From: Pseudomonas sp. ADAK13
GTDB lineage: Bacteria > Pseudomonadota > Gammaproteobacteria > Pseudomonadales > Pseudomonadaceae
NCBI RefSeq assembly: GCF_012935715.1
Contig: NZ_CP052860.1
Coordinates: 992,001-1,056,000 of the forward strand
Length of the DNA stretch: 64,000 bases
Direction of reading: 5' to 3'
This document shows positions 1 to 7,932 of this stretch, one piece after another (position 1 is the stretch's first letter; each line of letters opens with the position of its first letter). The translations under genes were made by a program, and so were the position numbers. Below the pieces are notes generated by a model. It searched no databases. It was not told the origin of the DNA and worked only from the letters and a program-made list of their open reading frames with translations.

Positions 1-1100
1 GCGCCGGCCTTGAGCCGCGACTGGCCATCGCTGACCAGTACATCACCGGCCTGCACACCCCGGAGGATGTTGATGTCGCTGTCCTGATACACCACTTGCA
101 CCGGCACGATGTCGACCTTGTCACCGTTGACCCGGTACACGAAGTGCGAATCCAGGCCGCGTTGCACCACCGTGGTCGGCACCACCAGGGCGTTCTTGTG
201 CAGGGCGGTCTGGATCTTAATGGTCACCAACTGCCCCGGCCAGAGTTTTTGCGCACCGTTGCTGAACTCGGCCTTGGCGCGGATGGTGCCGGTGGTGCCG
301 CTGATCTGGTTGTCGATCAGGCTCAGGCGGCCTTCGCCCAGCAGGTCGCCGGTCTCGCCATCGGTGTCGGCGCCCATGTAAGCGTTGACGTCGGCAGGCA
401 GTTGCGCAGCGATCAGGCCTTGCAGGGTCGGGAGCATTTGTTGCGGCAGGGAGAACTCCACGGCAATCGGGTCAATCTGAGTGACGGAGAACAACCCCTG
501 GGTGTCGCTCATGCGCAGGAAATTGCCTTCATCCACGGTGCGAATCCCGACACGGCCGGTGACCGGTGAGCGAATCTGGGTGTACGAAAGCTGCACCTGG
601 GCCGAGTCAATAGCGGCCTGGTTGCCTTGGGCCGTGGCCTTGAGCTGATTGACCAAGGCTTGCTGCTGGTCATAGGTCTGCTTGGACACGCCGTCGTCGA
701 TGCTCAGTTCCTTGTAGCGCTTGAGGTTGACCAGCGCCACTTGCAGTTGCGCCTGGCTTTCCCCCAGTTGCGCCTTGGCCTGGTCCAGGCTGGCGCGGAT
801 CGAACGGTCATCAATGGTCGCCAGCAGGTCGCCGGTTTTCACCAGTTGGCCTTCCTTGACCAGCAATTTGGTGAGGATGCCGTCGATCTGCGGGCGAATC
901 ACCACGCTGTGCAACGACAGCACCGAGCCAATACCGCTGACAAAACGCGGGATGTCCTGCTCTTTGACGCTGATCACCCGCACCGGAATCGCCGTGGGCG
1001 CGGTCAGTTTGGTCTTGGCCGGGCGGGTCAGCGCCCAGGCAACCACGGCCAGTACCACGAGGACGCCCACGATCAAGGCAGGTTTTCGTTGAATGTGCAT
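1..1100 (-). CDS. RND multidrug efflux periplasmic adaptor (membrane fusion protein), partial at window edge
   Basis: This is the N-terminal ~366 residues of a tripartite-pump adaptor. It would link an inner-membrane RND transporter to an outer-membrane channel. The start is ATG at 1098-1100 (minus). The first ~20 residues form one hydrophobic N-terminal segment (ALIVGVLVVLAVVAW), then comes the usual order: a first barrel/lipoyl half (VVIRPQIDGILTKLLVKEGQ), a coiled-coil hairpin (residues ~95-165), a second lipoyl half (IRSPVTGRVGIRTVDEG) and a beta-barrel region with ALVVPTTVVQ. No lipobox cysteine is seen, so it is probably membrane-anchored rather than a lipoprotein. It most resembles the MdtA/MuxA type of adaptor. 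The C-terminus and the presumed RND pump genes lie to the left of the window, so the specific system cannot be named. Confidence 0.88.
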   Translation of the reverse strand, partial: MHIQRKPALIVGVLVVLAVVAWALTRPAKTKLTAPTAIPVRVISVKEQDIPRFVSGIGSVLSLHSVVIRPQIDGILTKLLVKEGQLVKTGDLLATIDDRSIRASLDQAKAQLGESQAQLQVALVNLKRYKELSIDDGVSKQTYDQQQALVNQLKATAQGNQAAIDSAQVQLSYTQIRSPVTGRVGIRTVDEGNFLRMSDTQGLFSVTQIDPIAVEFSLPQQMLPTLQGLIAAQLPADVNAYMGADTDGETGDLLGEGRLSLIDNQISGTTGTIRAKAEFSNGAQKLWPGQLVTIKIQTALHKNALVVPTTVVQRGLDSHFVYRVNGDKVDIVPVQVVYQDSDINILRGVQAGDVLVSDGQSRLKAG

Positions 1101-1238
1101 GGGGTGAGGCGCCAGGGCAAAGGATCGGAAGAATGAAGGTTCTTTATAGCCCGCCAACCCGGTCAGCAAGGTGACTGCTAACTGACAGCGCCGTCAGTAA
1201 AGTCCGACCATTCGTACGAGCAGTGGTTAAAGATCCGA

Positions 1239-1261
1239 GGCGCGCAGGTATACTGCGCGCC
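1239..1261. promoter_or_regulatory. 9-bp perfect inverted repeat spanning a -10-like element
   Basis: GGCGCGCAG (1239-1247) and CTGCGCGCC (1253-1261) are exact reverse complements separated by GTATA. The hexamer TATACT (1249-1254) inside it is a good sigma70 -10 for the small gene starting at 1315. No good -35 is visible at 17 bp. Either a repressor operator laid over a promoter, or a cruciform-prone GC palindrome. Seen directly; function inferred. Confidence 0.45.
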
Positions 1262-1314
1262 GGTGTGGCCTGCAAGTCGGGCCCGCGTCATTTTCAGTAC
1301 TCCCCGGAGCCACC

Positions 1315-1557
1315 ATGAATTCCCCGACACAACCCGCTGCTGAAGCGGTCGACATCGACCCACAGGCCAATCCTGACAGCGTCGAAGGCGAAACCAAGGC
1401 CGAGATCCCGGCGTTCAAGTTTCCGTTCAAGCCGGGCGAACTGGCCGGGGCGAAAAATGCCAGCCAGCCGTGGTACAAAAACGGCGCGAAGAACGGTCAT
1501 ACCAAGAGCCCGGGCATGGCACCTCCCGGCACCCGTCGCTCGATGGGCAAGCGCTGA
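1315..1557 (+). CDS. small conserved hypothetical protein, 80 aa
   Basis: I do not recognise a family. The protein is hydrophilic, with an acidic N-terminal third (EAVDIDPQANPDSVEGE) and a basic, Gly/Pro-rich C-terminal third ending PPGTRRSMGKR. It has no membrane segment or signal peptide and looks largely disordered. It starts with ATG behind CCCCGGAGCCACC, a credible ribosome-binding site (GGAG, 6 nt spacing). A -10-like element inside a perfect GC palindrome lies about 60 bp upstream. It is a single gene, with the efflux adaptor divergent on the left and a separate binding-protein gene on the right. The charge split would suit a nucleic-acid or ribosome-associated factor, but this is only a guess. 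Confidence 0.7.
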   Translation: MNSPTQPAAEAVDIDPQANPDSVEGETKAEIPAFKFPFKPGELAGAKNASQPWYKNGAKNGHTKSPGMAPPGTRRSMGKR

Positions 1558-1725
1558 CCGGTAACAATTCCCTCGCAATCGCGATGAGTGCCTACAACGT
1601 TTACTGACGTTTCGCCTTGTAGGCCTGCGTCCAATTCTTGAAAGCTTGCACGACACCCGCGGGCCCCGATTCTTATTCCCGGGCCCCGCCGCGGTGACGC
1701 TGGTTTTCCGGAAAAGGACGTTCCC

Positions 1726-2517
1726 GTGATTCTGATACGCAGCTGCGTTGTGCTGGGCCTGTCGCTGACGGTCGGTGTTTTTTCCACCGCTGCGGCCGTA
1801 GAGCAACCACGGCATGAAATTCGTTTCGCCGTCGCCGCGCAATTCCCTCCTTTCCAAAGCCGCAATCAACAAGGCCAACTGGTCGGGCTGAACATCGAAT
1901 TGGGCAACGCCTTGTGCGTACAGCTCAATGTGCGGTGCACCTGGGTGGATCAGGTCCTTATGGAGAATTTCCCCGCCCTTGAAGCCAGGCAATTCGACGC
2001 GATCATGGGCATGGCCCCTACGTCGAAGCGGCGCCAGCGGGTGAGTTTCACCGACGACCTTTATCCGATCACCACGCGTCTGGTGGCCCGCAAGAAATCA
2101 GGCTTGATGCCGACCCCTCGGTCGCTGAAGGGTAAGCGCGTGGGCGTGCTGGTGGGCAGCAACCGCGAGGCCTTCGCCCTGTCGAAGTGGGGGCCGAGGG
2201 GCGTCATCATCAAGGGTTTCTGGCGCAATGACGAACTGATCCGCAGCCTGTTGGCGGGCGACATCGATGCCACGCTGCAAGGCACGGTGGAGATCCGTGA
2301 GGCACTGCTCGACACCGACGAGGGCCAGATTTTCGACTTCCTCGGCCCCGCCGTCATCACCGATCTGTTGGGCAACGGCGTAGCGATTGCGCTGCGCAAG
2401 CCCGACACTGCCTTGCGCAATGCCCTCAACGGCGCCCTTGAGCAACTGATGCAGAGTGGCGAGTACCAACGCATCGTCCAGCCCTATCACCTGGAGGCGC
2501 CGCCCTCCAAACCGTAA
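1726..2517 (+). CDS. periplasmic amino-acid-type solute-binding protein (SBP_bac_3)
   Basis: 263 residues, GTG start. A Sec signal peptide covers residues 1-25 (hydrophobic VVLGLSLTVGVFSTAAA, cleavage near AAAVE). The mature protein is a family 3 periplasmic binding protein: it opens with EIRFAVAAQFPPF and has the typical GLNIELGNAL, FDAIMGMAPTSKRRQRVSFT and GKRVGVLVGSN segments. These belong to the lysine/arginine/ornithine/histidine-type receptors. No permease or ATPase gene is adjacent, so it is an orphan binding protein here. It is a clear paralogue of the binding domain encoded at 4359-5516 (shared GLNIELGNALC, LLAGDIDATLQ, GNGVAI), with an Aer-like receptor gene between them, which indicates local duplication. 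The ligand cannot be read from sequence. Confidence 0.85.
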   Translation: MILIRSCVVLGLSLTVGVFSTAAAVEQPRHEIRFAVAAQFPPFQSRNQQGQLVGLNIELGNALCVQLNVRCTWVDQVLMENFPALEARQFDAIMGMAPTSKRRQRVSFTDDLYPITTRLVARKKSGLMPTPRSLKGKRVGVLVGSNREAFALSKWGPRGVIIKGFWRNDELIRSLLAGDIDATLQGTVEIREALLDTDEGQIFDFLGPAVITDLLGNGVAIALRKPDTALRNALNGALEQLMQSGEYQRIVQPYHLEAPPSKP

Positions 2518-2624
2518 TGGCCAATTAATTGCGCAGAACATGAGCTGGATCAGTATTTGCCCAAACGGTGCGCTTAGAGTCGACGCCCTGCCGACTCCTC
2601 CAACAATCACGAGCGCGCGTTTCC

Positions 2625-4199
2625 ATGAAGATCAATCTGCCGGTCACCGATCGAAATGTGGACTTTGCCCCCGACGCCAACATCCTCTCGACCACCGACC
2701 TGACCAGCGCAATCACCTACGCCAACCAGGACTTCATCGACATCAGCGGCTACACCCGAGAGGAGTTGCTGGGCGCGCCCCATAACCTGCTGCGCCACCC
2801 GGACATGCCTGCGGCTGCCTTTGCCCACATGTGGCAGGTGTTGAAAAGCGGCCGCTCGTGGATGGGCATGGTGAAAAATCGCTGCAAGAACGGCGATCAC
2901 TACTGGGTCAGCGCCTATGCCACACCGGTCACCCGGGAGGGCGTGACGGTGGAGTATCAGTCGGTGCGCACCAAACCCGATGCGCGGCGGGTGCACGTGG
3001 CCGAGCGCGCTTATGCCCGCCTGCGTGCCGGCACGCGGCGAGTACGGCCCGTGGTGGGCATGCCCCTCAAACTGTCGGCCTGGGTTTTGGGGGCTTGCGC
3101 CGCCACCTGGGCATTGGGTCTGGGGCTTGCGAGCTACCCGGTGATCTGGCAACTGCTGGCGGTAACGGCCGCGTGTGCCGTGGGGGTAGCGGGCGTTCAC
3201 GGGTTGTTGCGGCCCCTGGCCCGGTTGAACCGGCGAGCGCGGTTGATTGCTGACAACCCGCTGAGCCAGGCGATCTACACCGGGCGTGAGGATGAGTTCG
3301 GGCGCATCGAGTTTGCCATGCAGATGCTGGAAGCCCAGGTGGGCGCCGTGGTGGGGCGTATTGGCGACGCCTCGCAACGCTTGTCCGGGCATGCCGCAGC
3401 TTTGGTGCGGCAGTTGGACAGCAGCCACAGTAGCAGCCTCGGCCAACAGACCCAGACCGATCAGGTCGCCGCCGCGGTCAATCAAATGGCCGCCAGCGTG
3501 GCCCAAGTCGCCGAACACGCGTTGCAGGCCTCAAAGGCCGCTGACCAGGCCGGCAGCGAGACCCGGGAAGGCCACCAGCGCGTGGATGAAAGCCGCGACG
3601 CGGTGCTGCGGCTTTCCCAGGAACTGGCGCGTGCCACCGAAGTGATCCATCAACTGGAAAGCCACAGCGGCGATATTTCCGGGGTACTGGAAGTGATCCG
3701 CGCGATTGCCGAGCAGACCAATCTGCTGGCACTCAATGCCGCCATCGAAGCAGCACGGGCCGGAGAACAGGGACGCGGGTTTGCCGTGGTGGCCGATGAA
3801 GTACGCGGCTTGGCCCAGCGCACGCAGCAGTCGACCAATGAAATCCAGCGCATGATCAGCACCCTGCAAGGCGGCGCCCGGGACGCGGTGCAGGCGATGG
3901 CGCAAAGCAGCCAGCATGTCGAGGCCAGCGTCGATCAGGCCCAGCGCGCTGCTGCCGCGCTGGACGGGATCAGCCAGCGGGTGACCCGGATTACCGCCAT
4001 GAGCCAGCAAATCGCAGCAGCGGTGGAAGAACAGAGCGCGGTGAGCGAAGACATCAACCGCAACATCATCGGCATTCGCAACGCCGGGGAAGTGACGGTC
4101 ACAGCCGGCCAGCAAAGCCAGCTCAGCTCGGGGGATGTGGCAGGGCTGGCGGATGACTTGCGGCGGCTGGCGGAGGAGTTCTGGGGCAAGCGGCGCTAG
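2625..4199 (+). CDS. aer: Aer-like methyl-accepting chemotaxis protein (PAS-TM-HAMP-MCP)
   Basis: Start chosen at ATG 2625 (MKINLPVTD), as in Aer homologues, rather than an in-frame GTG at 2568; 524 residues. An N-terminal cytoplasmic PAS domain (~20-110) carries [20 protein letters not shown] and [14 protein letters not shown], closely matching the FAD-binding PAS of E. coli Aer, a redox/energy sensor. Two adjoining hydrophobic stretches (~148-195) form a membrane hairpin with no periplasmic domain. A HAMP segment ([18 protein letters not shown]) follows, then a full MCP signalling domain whose hairpin tip ([20 protein letters not shown]) binds CheA/CheW. Expected role: energy taxis. Because its sensor is cytoplasmic, it is unlikely to be a direct receptor for the neighbouring periplasmic binding proteins. 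Confidence 0.9.
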   Translation: MKINLPVTDRNVDFAPDANILSTTDLTSAITYANQDFIDISGYTREELLGAPHNLLRHPDMPAAAFAHMWQVLKSGRSWMGMVKNRCKNGDHYWVSAYATPVTREGVTVEYQSVRTKPDARRVHVAERAYARLRAGTRRVRPVVGMPLKLSAWVLGACAATWALGLGLASYPVIWQLLAVTAACAVGVAGVHGLLRPLARLNRRARLIADNPLSQAIYTGREDEFGRIEFAMQMLEAQVGAVVGRIGDASQRLSGHAAALVRQLDSSHSSSLGQQTQTDQVAAAVNQMAASVAQVAEHALQASKAADQAGSETREGHQRVDESRDAVLRLSQELARATEVIHQLESHSGDISGVLEVIRAIAEQTNLLALNAAIEAARAGEQGRGFAVVADEVRGLAQRTQQSTNEIQRMISTLQGGARDAVQAMAQSSQHVEASVDQAQRAAAALDGISQRVTRITAMSQQIAAAVEEQSAVSEDINRNIIGIRNAGEVTVTAGQQSQLSSGDVAGLADDLRRLAEEFWGKRR

Positions 4200-4358
4200 G
4201 TCGAAAAATGTCCGATACGATTTTGAGTCAGCTCCTACAGGAAAGAAGGAAGTGTCTTGATTGAAGGCCTGGGTGTGTCTGTTAAAGCTTCTGAGCAGGT
4301 CAGGCGCCGGAGACGGGGCCGGAACGGCCTCCCATTTTTCTTCCTACAGGACAGGCAA

Positions 4359-5516
4359 ATGACATCCCTGAGAATACTGTTGGCACTGGTTTTATCTGCG
4401 GTCACAGGAACCCTGTGCTCCGTGACGTACGCGGCTGAAAAAACGCTGGCCGAGATACGTTTCGGGGTAGAGGCCTTGGTACCACCGTTTGAAAGCCGCA
4501 ATGCCCAAGGTGAGTTGATCGGGTTGAACATAGAGCTGGGCAACGCCTTGTGTGCAGAGCTCAAGGTGCGTTGCGTGTGGGTTGATCAAGACTATTCAAC
4601 CAATCTTGCAGCACTCGAGGCGCGTCGATTCGATGCGATCATGCCTATGTCGGCCACCCCGGCACGGCGGGAGAAAATCGACTTTACCGATAATCTCTAC
4701 CCACTGGAAACGAGGCTTGTCGCACGCAAGCGTCTCGGGCTGGCGCCTGAGGCCAACGCACTTCAAGACAAACGGATTGGCGTCCTGGCGGGTACCAGCC
4801 GAGAAGCCTATGCCTTGGCGCGGTGGGCTCCCCATGGCGTGGTAGTCCGAAGTTTCAACCTGAATGCGGAGCTGATCAGCAGCCTGCTGGCTGGCGACAT
4901 AGACGCAACCTTGCAAGACACCCTCGAGATCTCCGACGCCTTGCTGAAAACGCCCGAAGGCGCCGACTTTGAGTTCGCGGGTATCGGCATTGTCGATGAA
5001 ATGCTCGGCAATGGTGTGGCCATCGGGGTTCGCAAAGACGAGCCCGATCTGCGATTGGCCCTGAACCAGGCCCTGCAACGTCTGAAGGAAAGTGGCCAAT
5101 ACGCGCTGATTACCCAGCATTATCTACGGACTTCAAACAGCGATCCGACCCCGATGTTGTACACACCGGCAGGCGGCGACTTGCCTTTCTCACAAACGGT
5201 GCAAGTGGGGCAAACCCTCTATATCTCCGGGCTGCTGGGACTCGATGAGCACGGCAAACTGGTGAGAGGAGGCATTGGTGCACAAACAGCCAAGGCCCTG
5301 GAAACATTACGCAGCACACTCAAGGACAAAGGGCTGGCCATGGACAGGGTCGCAAAATGTACGGTGATTCTTGTCGACATCGACGATTTCGCGGCCATGA
5401 ACAATGTCTATGCCAGCTACTTTCCAGCGGATCGCCTTCCCACCCGAACGACCTTTGCTGCTGCCAAGCTAGTGCTGGATGCCCGGGTCGAAATCGAGTG
5501 CCTGGCCAGCTTTTAG
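4359..5516 (+). CDS. exported solute-binding protein fused to a C-terminal RidA (YjgF/UK114) domain
   Basis: 385 residues from ATG 4359, chosen because a Sec signal peptide follows directly (SLRILLALVLSAVTGTLCSVTYAA). Residues ~27-255 are a family 3 amino-acid-type binding protein paralogous to the product of 1726-2517. Residues ~266-385 are a complete RidA-type domain (LYTPAGGDLPFSQTV, LYISGLLGLDEHGKL, AMNNVYASYFP, LPTRTTF, VEIECLASF). RidA proteins hydrolyse reactive enamine/imine intermediates from PLP enzymes, normally in the cytosol. R363 and E378 fit the positions of the catalytic Arg105 and Glu120 of E. coli RidA. As read, the RidA module would be periplasmic and tethered to an amino-acid receptor, an unusual architecture. 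An in-frame ATG (5154) at the domain boundary could also give a free cytosolic RidA, though no good ribosome-binding site precedes it. Confidence 0.87.
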   Translation: MTSLRILLALVLSAVTGTLCSVTYAAEKTLAEIRFGVEALVPPFESRNAQGELIGLNIELGNALCAELKVRCVWVDQDYSTNLAALEARRFDAIMPMSATPARREKIDFTDNLYPLETRLVARKRLGLAPEANALQDKRIGVLAGTSREAYALARWAPHGVVVRSFNLNAELISSLLAGDIDATLQDTLEISDALLKTPEGADFEFAGIGIVDEMLGNGVAIGVRKDEPDLRLALNQALQRLKESGQYALITQHYLRTSNSDPTPMLYTPAGGDLPFSQTVQVGQTLYISGLLGLDEHGKLVRGGIGAQTAKALETLRSTLKDKGLAMDRVAKCTVILVDIDDFAAMNNVYASYFPADRLPTRTTFAAAKLVLDARVEIECLASF

Positions 5517-5517
5517 C

Positions 5518-6261
5518 TCAAGCCGCGCGCAACGAAATGAACGCATAGTTGGCCGGCACCTCGGTGGCAATCCGGGCGCCGGCATCCAGCAACTGCTCTG
5601 CAATGTCCATCCCGGACACGTGAAACACCCACTCATTGGCCTGCACCGTCTCGTGCAGCGCCAGCTCGATGGCCTGGGCAAACAGGCCCATGTCCGGCAG
5701 GTACGCGGTAAACCCGTCACCCTTGAGCGCGGTGGTGTGAATGCCCAGCAGCCCACACACCGCTTCCTTGGCCTGGATATCGTCGCGGTCAGCCTGGCGT
5801 GAACGGCGGATCAACTCGGCCAGTTCCTTGTCCATCAACTCGCCGCCGACGATCAGCGCCGGCCCCTGTTCCCAGGATTCCGGCGGGCAATCCTTCGCAC
5901 CCGGGTTCAACGGGATATGCGGGTTGATCTCCATCGGGTAGATACGGCACACCAAAGGCCGGCGCTCATAGATGCCGCAACGGTTGTCTTCGTCAAGATT
6001 CCGGCAGCGCCCGGCGTTGTAGGCGGCAAAGGTGATTGCCACATACGCCTCGGTATTGCCGCTGGGCACGACGGCGGACCGGCGTTGTGCATGCTCGCGC
6101 TGCAACTCGGGCAGCCCCAGGCCACTGCCGAGGAATCCTTCCACCAGCACGATGACATTGCCGCCGTCAGCCGCCCAGCTGCGGGCTTCTTCAAGGGTCA
6201 GGGGTACATGGTGGTCGGTGCAGCATTTGCCGCAACCGACGCAGGAAAAATGGGTATTCAT
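5518..6261 (-). CDS. YkgJ-family cysteine-cluster protein (putative metal/Fe-S binding)
   Basis: 247 residues from ATG at 6261; an in-frame TTG 21 nt upstream is possible but less likely. The N-terminus has CVGCGKCC, and further cysteines follow in CRNLDEDNRCGIYERRPLVCRIYP. This is the CxxCxxCC...C...C pattern of the YkgJ / Fe-S- or zinc-chelating cluster family. The remainder has a conserved VCGLLGIHTTALKGDGFTAYLP region and no membrane segment, so the protein is cytosolic. The family's biochemical role is not established. It ends only 2 nt from the stop of the convergent SBP-RidA gene, so the two transcripts would overlap at their 3' ends. Confidence 0.75.
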   Translation of the reverse strand: MNTHFSCVGCGKCCTDHHVPLTLEEARSWAADGGNVIVLVEGFLGSGLGLPELQREHAQRRSAVVPSGNTEAYVAITFAAYNAGRCRNLDEDNRCGIYERRPLVCRIYPMEINPHIPLNPGAKDCPPESWEQGPALIVGGELMDKELAELIRRSRQADRDDIQAKEAVCGLLGIHTTALKGDGFTAYLPDMGLFAQAIELALHETVQANEWVFHVSGMDIAEQLLDAGARIATEVPANYAFISLRAA

Positions 6262-6369
6262 GGAGGATCTGTCACCAGGCAAGGTCAGAAGGCACTCATC
6301 AACGGTGGCGGGTTTTTGCCTCTGTTCACCGTTCTGCCCCTGTACAAAGCAAGTTATGCGCCAGCGCCT

Positions 6370-6852
6370 TCAGTCCTCGGGGGCGATGTCCCGCAGCACA
6401 AACACCATGCCCGCACGCTCATACACGTGCCGGGCCCGCTGGTTGGACTCCAGCACCTTGAGGTCGACAAACGCCTCGCCACGTTGCTTGAACACCTGGA
6501 ACGTGTGCAACAGCAAGGCCCGGCCCAGTCCCATGCCCTGGGCGCACGGATGAATGGCCAGGTTCTTGATGTAGGCGCTGGTCCAGCATTGCGACACCCC
6601 AAGAATGCCGCTGGCGTTACTGGCCACCAGGCACAGCTTCGGGTCGAACTCGGCGTCAGTGACGAACTGCTGGCGCCAGTGCTCAAGAGGGCCCACACGC
6701 CCGCCACCCTGCTCCTGGGCCAGACTTAATACCGCGTGAATCGCCGGGGCCAGTGCTTCGTGGTAATGATCCAGCTGAATGTCTGCCGGCCATTGCGGGG
6801 CGGGCAGGCTGCCGGTGAGGTCCCGGCGCAGGAGCTGGAAGTATTCACCCAC
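6370..6852 (-). CDS. GNAT-family N-acetyltransferase
   Basis: 160 residues with a GTG start 3 nt after the cheV stop codon, so probably translationally coupled to cheV. The C-terminal half has the GNAT acetyl-CoA signature: IKNLAIHPCAQGMGLGRALL, containing the Q/RxxGxG/A pyrophosphate loop (QGMGLG), followed by VDLKVLESNQRARHVYERAGM. The substrate cannot be inferred. The tight link to cheV is positional only; no acetylation role in chemotaxis is implied by the sequence itself. Confidence 0.82.
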   Translation of the reverse strand: MGEYFQLLRRDLTGSLPAPQWPADIQLDHYHEALAPAIHAVLSLAQEQGGGRVGPLEHWRQQFVTDAEFDPKLCLVASNASGILGVSQCWTSAYIKNLAIHPCAQGMGLGRALLLHTFQVFKQRGEAFVDLKVLESNQRARHVYERAGMVFVLRDIAPED

Positions 6853-6855
6853 CGG

Positions 6856-7758
6856 TCAGATGCCCTGTTGCGCCACGGTCTGGGCGGCGATCACCAGGCA
6901 CTTGGTCAGTTCAGGCGACGAAAATTTGGTGAGCACCGCGTTGGCGCCGGCCAGACGGGCTTTTTCGCTGTTCATCGCACTGTCCAGGGAGGTGTGCAGC
7001 AGCACATAGAGGTCCTGGAAGTCCGGGGTTTCCCGCAAGGTGCGGGTGAAGGCGTAACCGTCCATTTCAGACATTTCGATGTCCGAGACCACCACGTTGA
7101 TTTGCTCGACCGTGCCTTGCAGCTCCAGCAAACGGTCGATCGCTTCCTTGGCGCTGCGGGCGGTGTGGCAAGTGAGGCCGAGGTTGCGCAAGGTGTGCAC
7201 CGACTGCTGCAGCGCCACCTGACTGTCATCCACCACCAGGATTCGGGCGTTGCCCAGCACTTCGGCTTCTTCCATGGTCAGGTCGGTGGGCGCCGCTTCG
7301 ATCTGCGCCGGGGCGATGCCATGGATGACTTTTTCGATGTCCAGTACCTGCACCAGAGCGCCCTCAACCTGGGTCACGCCGGTGATAAACGAACGCGTGC
7401 CGCCAGAGCCAAACGGTGGCGGGCGGATATCCGTGGTCAGGCAGTGCACGATCTTGCTCACCGCCTGCACATGCAGGCCTTGCTTGGAACGGCTCACATC
7501 GGTGACGATCAGGCAGCCGCCGTCCGGGTCTTGCAGGGGCATTTCCCCCAGCGCCCGGCTCAGGTCGATCACCGACAAGGCCGCGCCGCGCAAGGTGGCG
7601 ATGCCTTTGACGTGGGGGTGCGACTCCGGCAGCTTGGTCAGCGGTGGGCAGGGAATGATTTCACTGACTTTCAGCAGGTTGATCGCCATCAGCTTGCCGC
7701 TGCGCAAGGTAAAGAGCAGAAGCGAGAGTGAGTCTGCGCGGACTTTGGTGGTGGACAT
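6856..7758 (-). CDS. cheV: chemotaxis coupling protein CheV (CheW domain + receiver)
   Basis: 300 residues. Residues ~8-155 are a CheW-like coupling domain (LLLFTLRSGKLMAINLLKVSEII, GIATLRGAALSVIDLSRAL, FITGVTQVEGALVQVLDIEKV). Residues ~172-295 are a response-regulator receiver with the acidic pair D177-D178 (ILVVDDSQ), phospho-acceptor D226 (VVVSDIEMSEMDG) and K278 (VLTKFSS). CheV proteins link receptors to CheA and may act as a phosphate sink or in adaptation. It is a single gene upstream of the GNAT gene and not in a chemotaxis operon; together with two MCP genes in the window it adds to a dispersed chemotaxis repertoire. A REPIN lies upstream. Confidence 0.93.
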   Translation of the reverse strand: MSTTKVRADSLSLLLFTLRSGKLMAINLLKVSEIIPCPPLTKLPESHPHVKGIATLRGAALSVIDLSRALGEMPLQDPDGGCLIVTDVSRSKQGLHVQAVSKIVHCLTTDIRPPPFGSGGTRSFITGVTQVEGALVQVLDIEKVIHGIAPAQIEAAPTDLTMEEAEVLGNARILVVDDSQVALQQSVHTLRNLGLTCHTARSAKEAIDRLLELQGTVEQINVVVSDIEMSEMDGYAFTRTLRETPDFQDLYVLLHTSLDSAMNSEKARLAGANAVLTKFSSPELTKCLVIAAQTVAQQGI

Positions 7759-7821
7759 AAAAACCTTCTGTGGATCACGGATGACGATCTATAGACCGTT
7801 ATCGACCCCACGACCAAAAAC

Positions 7822-7921
7822 TGTAGGAGCGGGCTTGCCCGCGAAAAATGTCAACGATAACGCGGGCAGCCTGAATAAACACAGCGCCCTCAGGTTCTTC
7901 GCGAGCAAGCTCGCTCCTACA
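7822..7921. repeat. REPIN (paired inverted REP elements)
   Basis: TGTAGGAGCGGGCTTGCCCGCGAA at the left end and its inverted counterpart TTCGCGAGCAAGCTCGCTCCTACA at the right end bracket a ~50-bp spacer. This is the typical intergenic REP doublet of the P. fluorescens group, mobilised by RAYT transposases. It lies between cheV and the hydroxyacid dehydrogenase gene. Confidence 0.85.
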
Positions 7922-7932
7922 AAAAGCAGTGA

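Noticed and set aside
7822..7921. CRISPR-like paired repeats
   Set aside because: The repeats are inverted and only two, matching REP elements; no array with regular spacers exists in the window.
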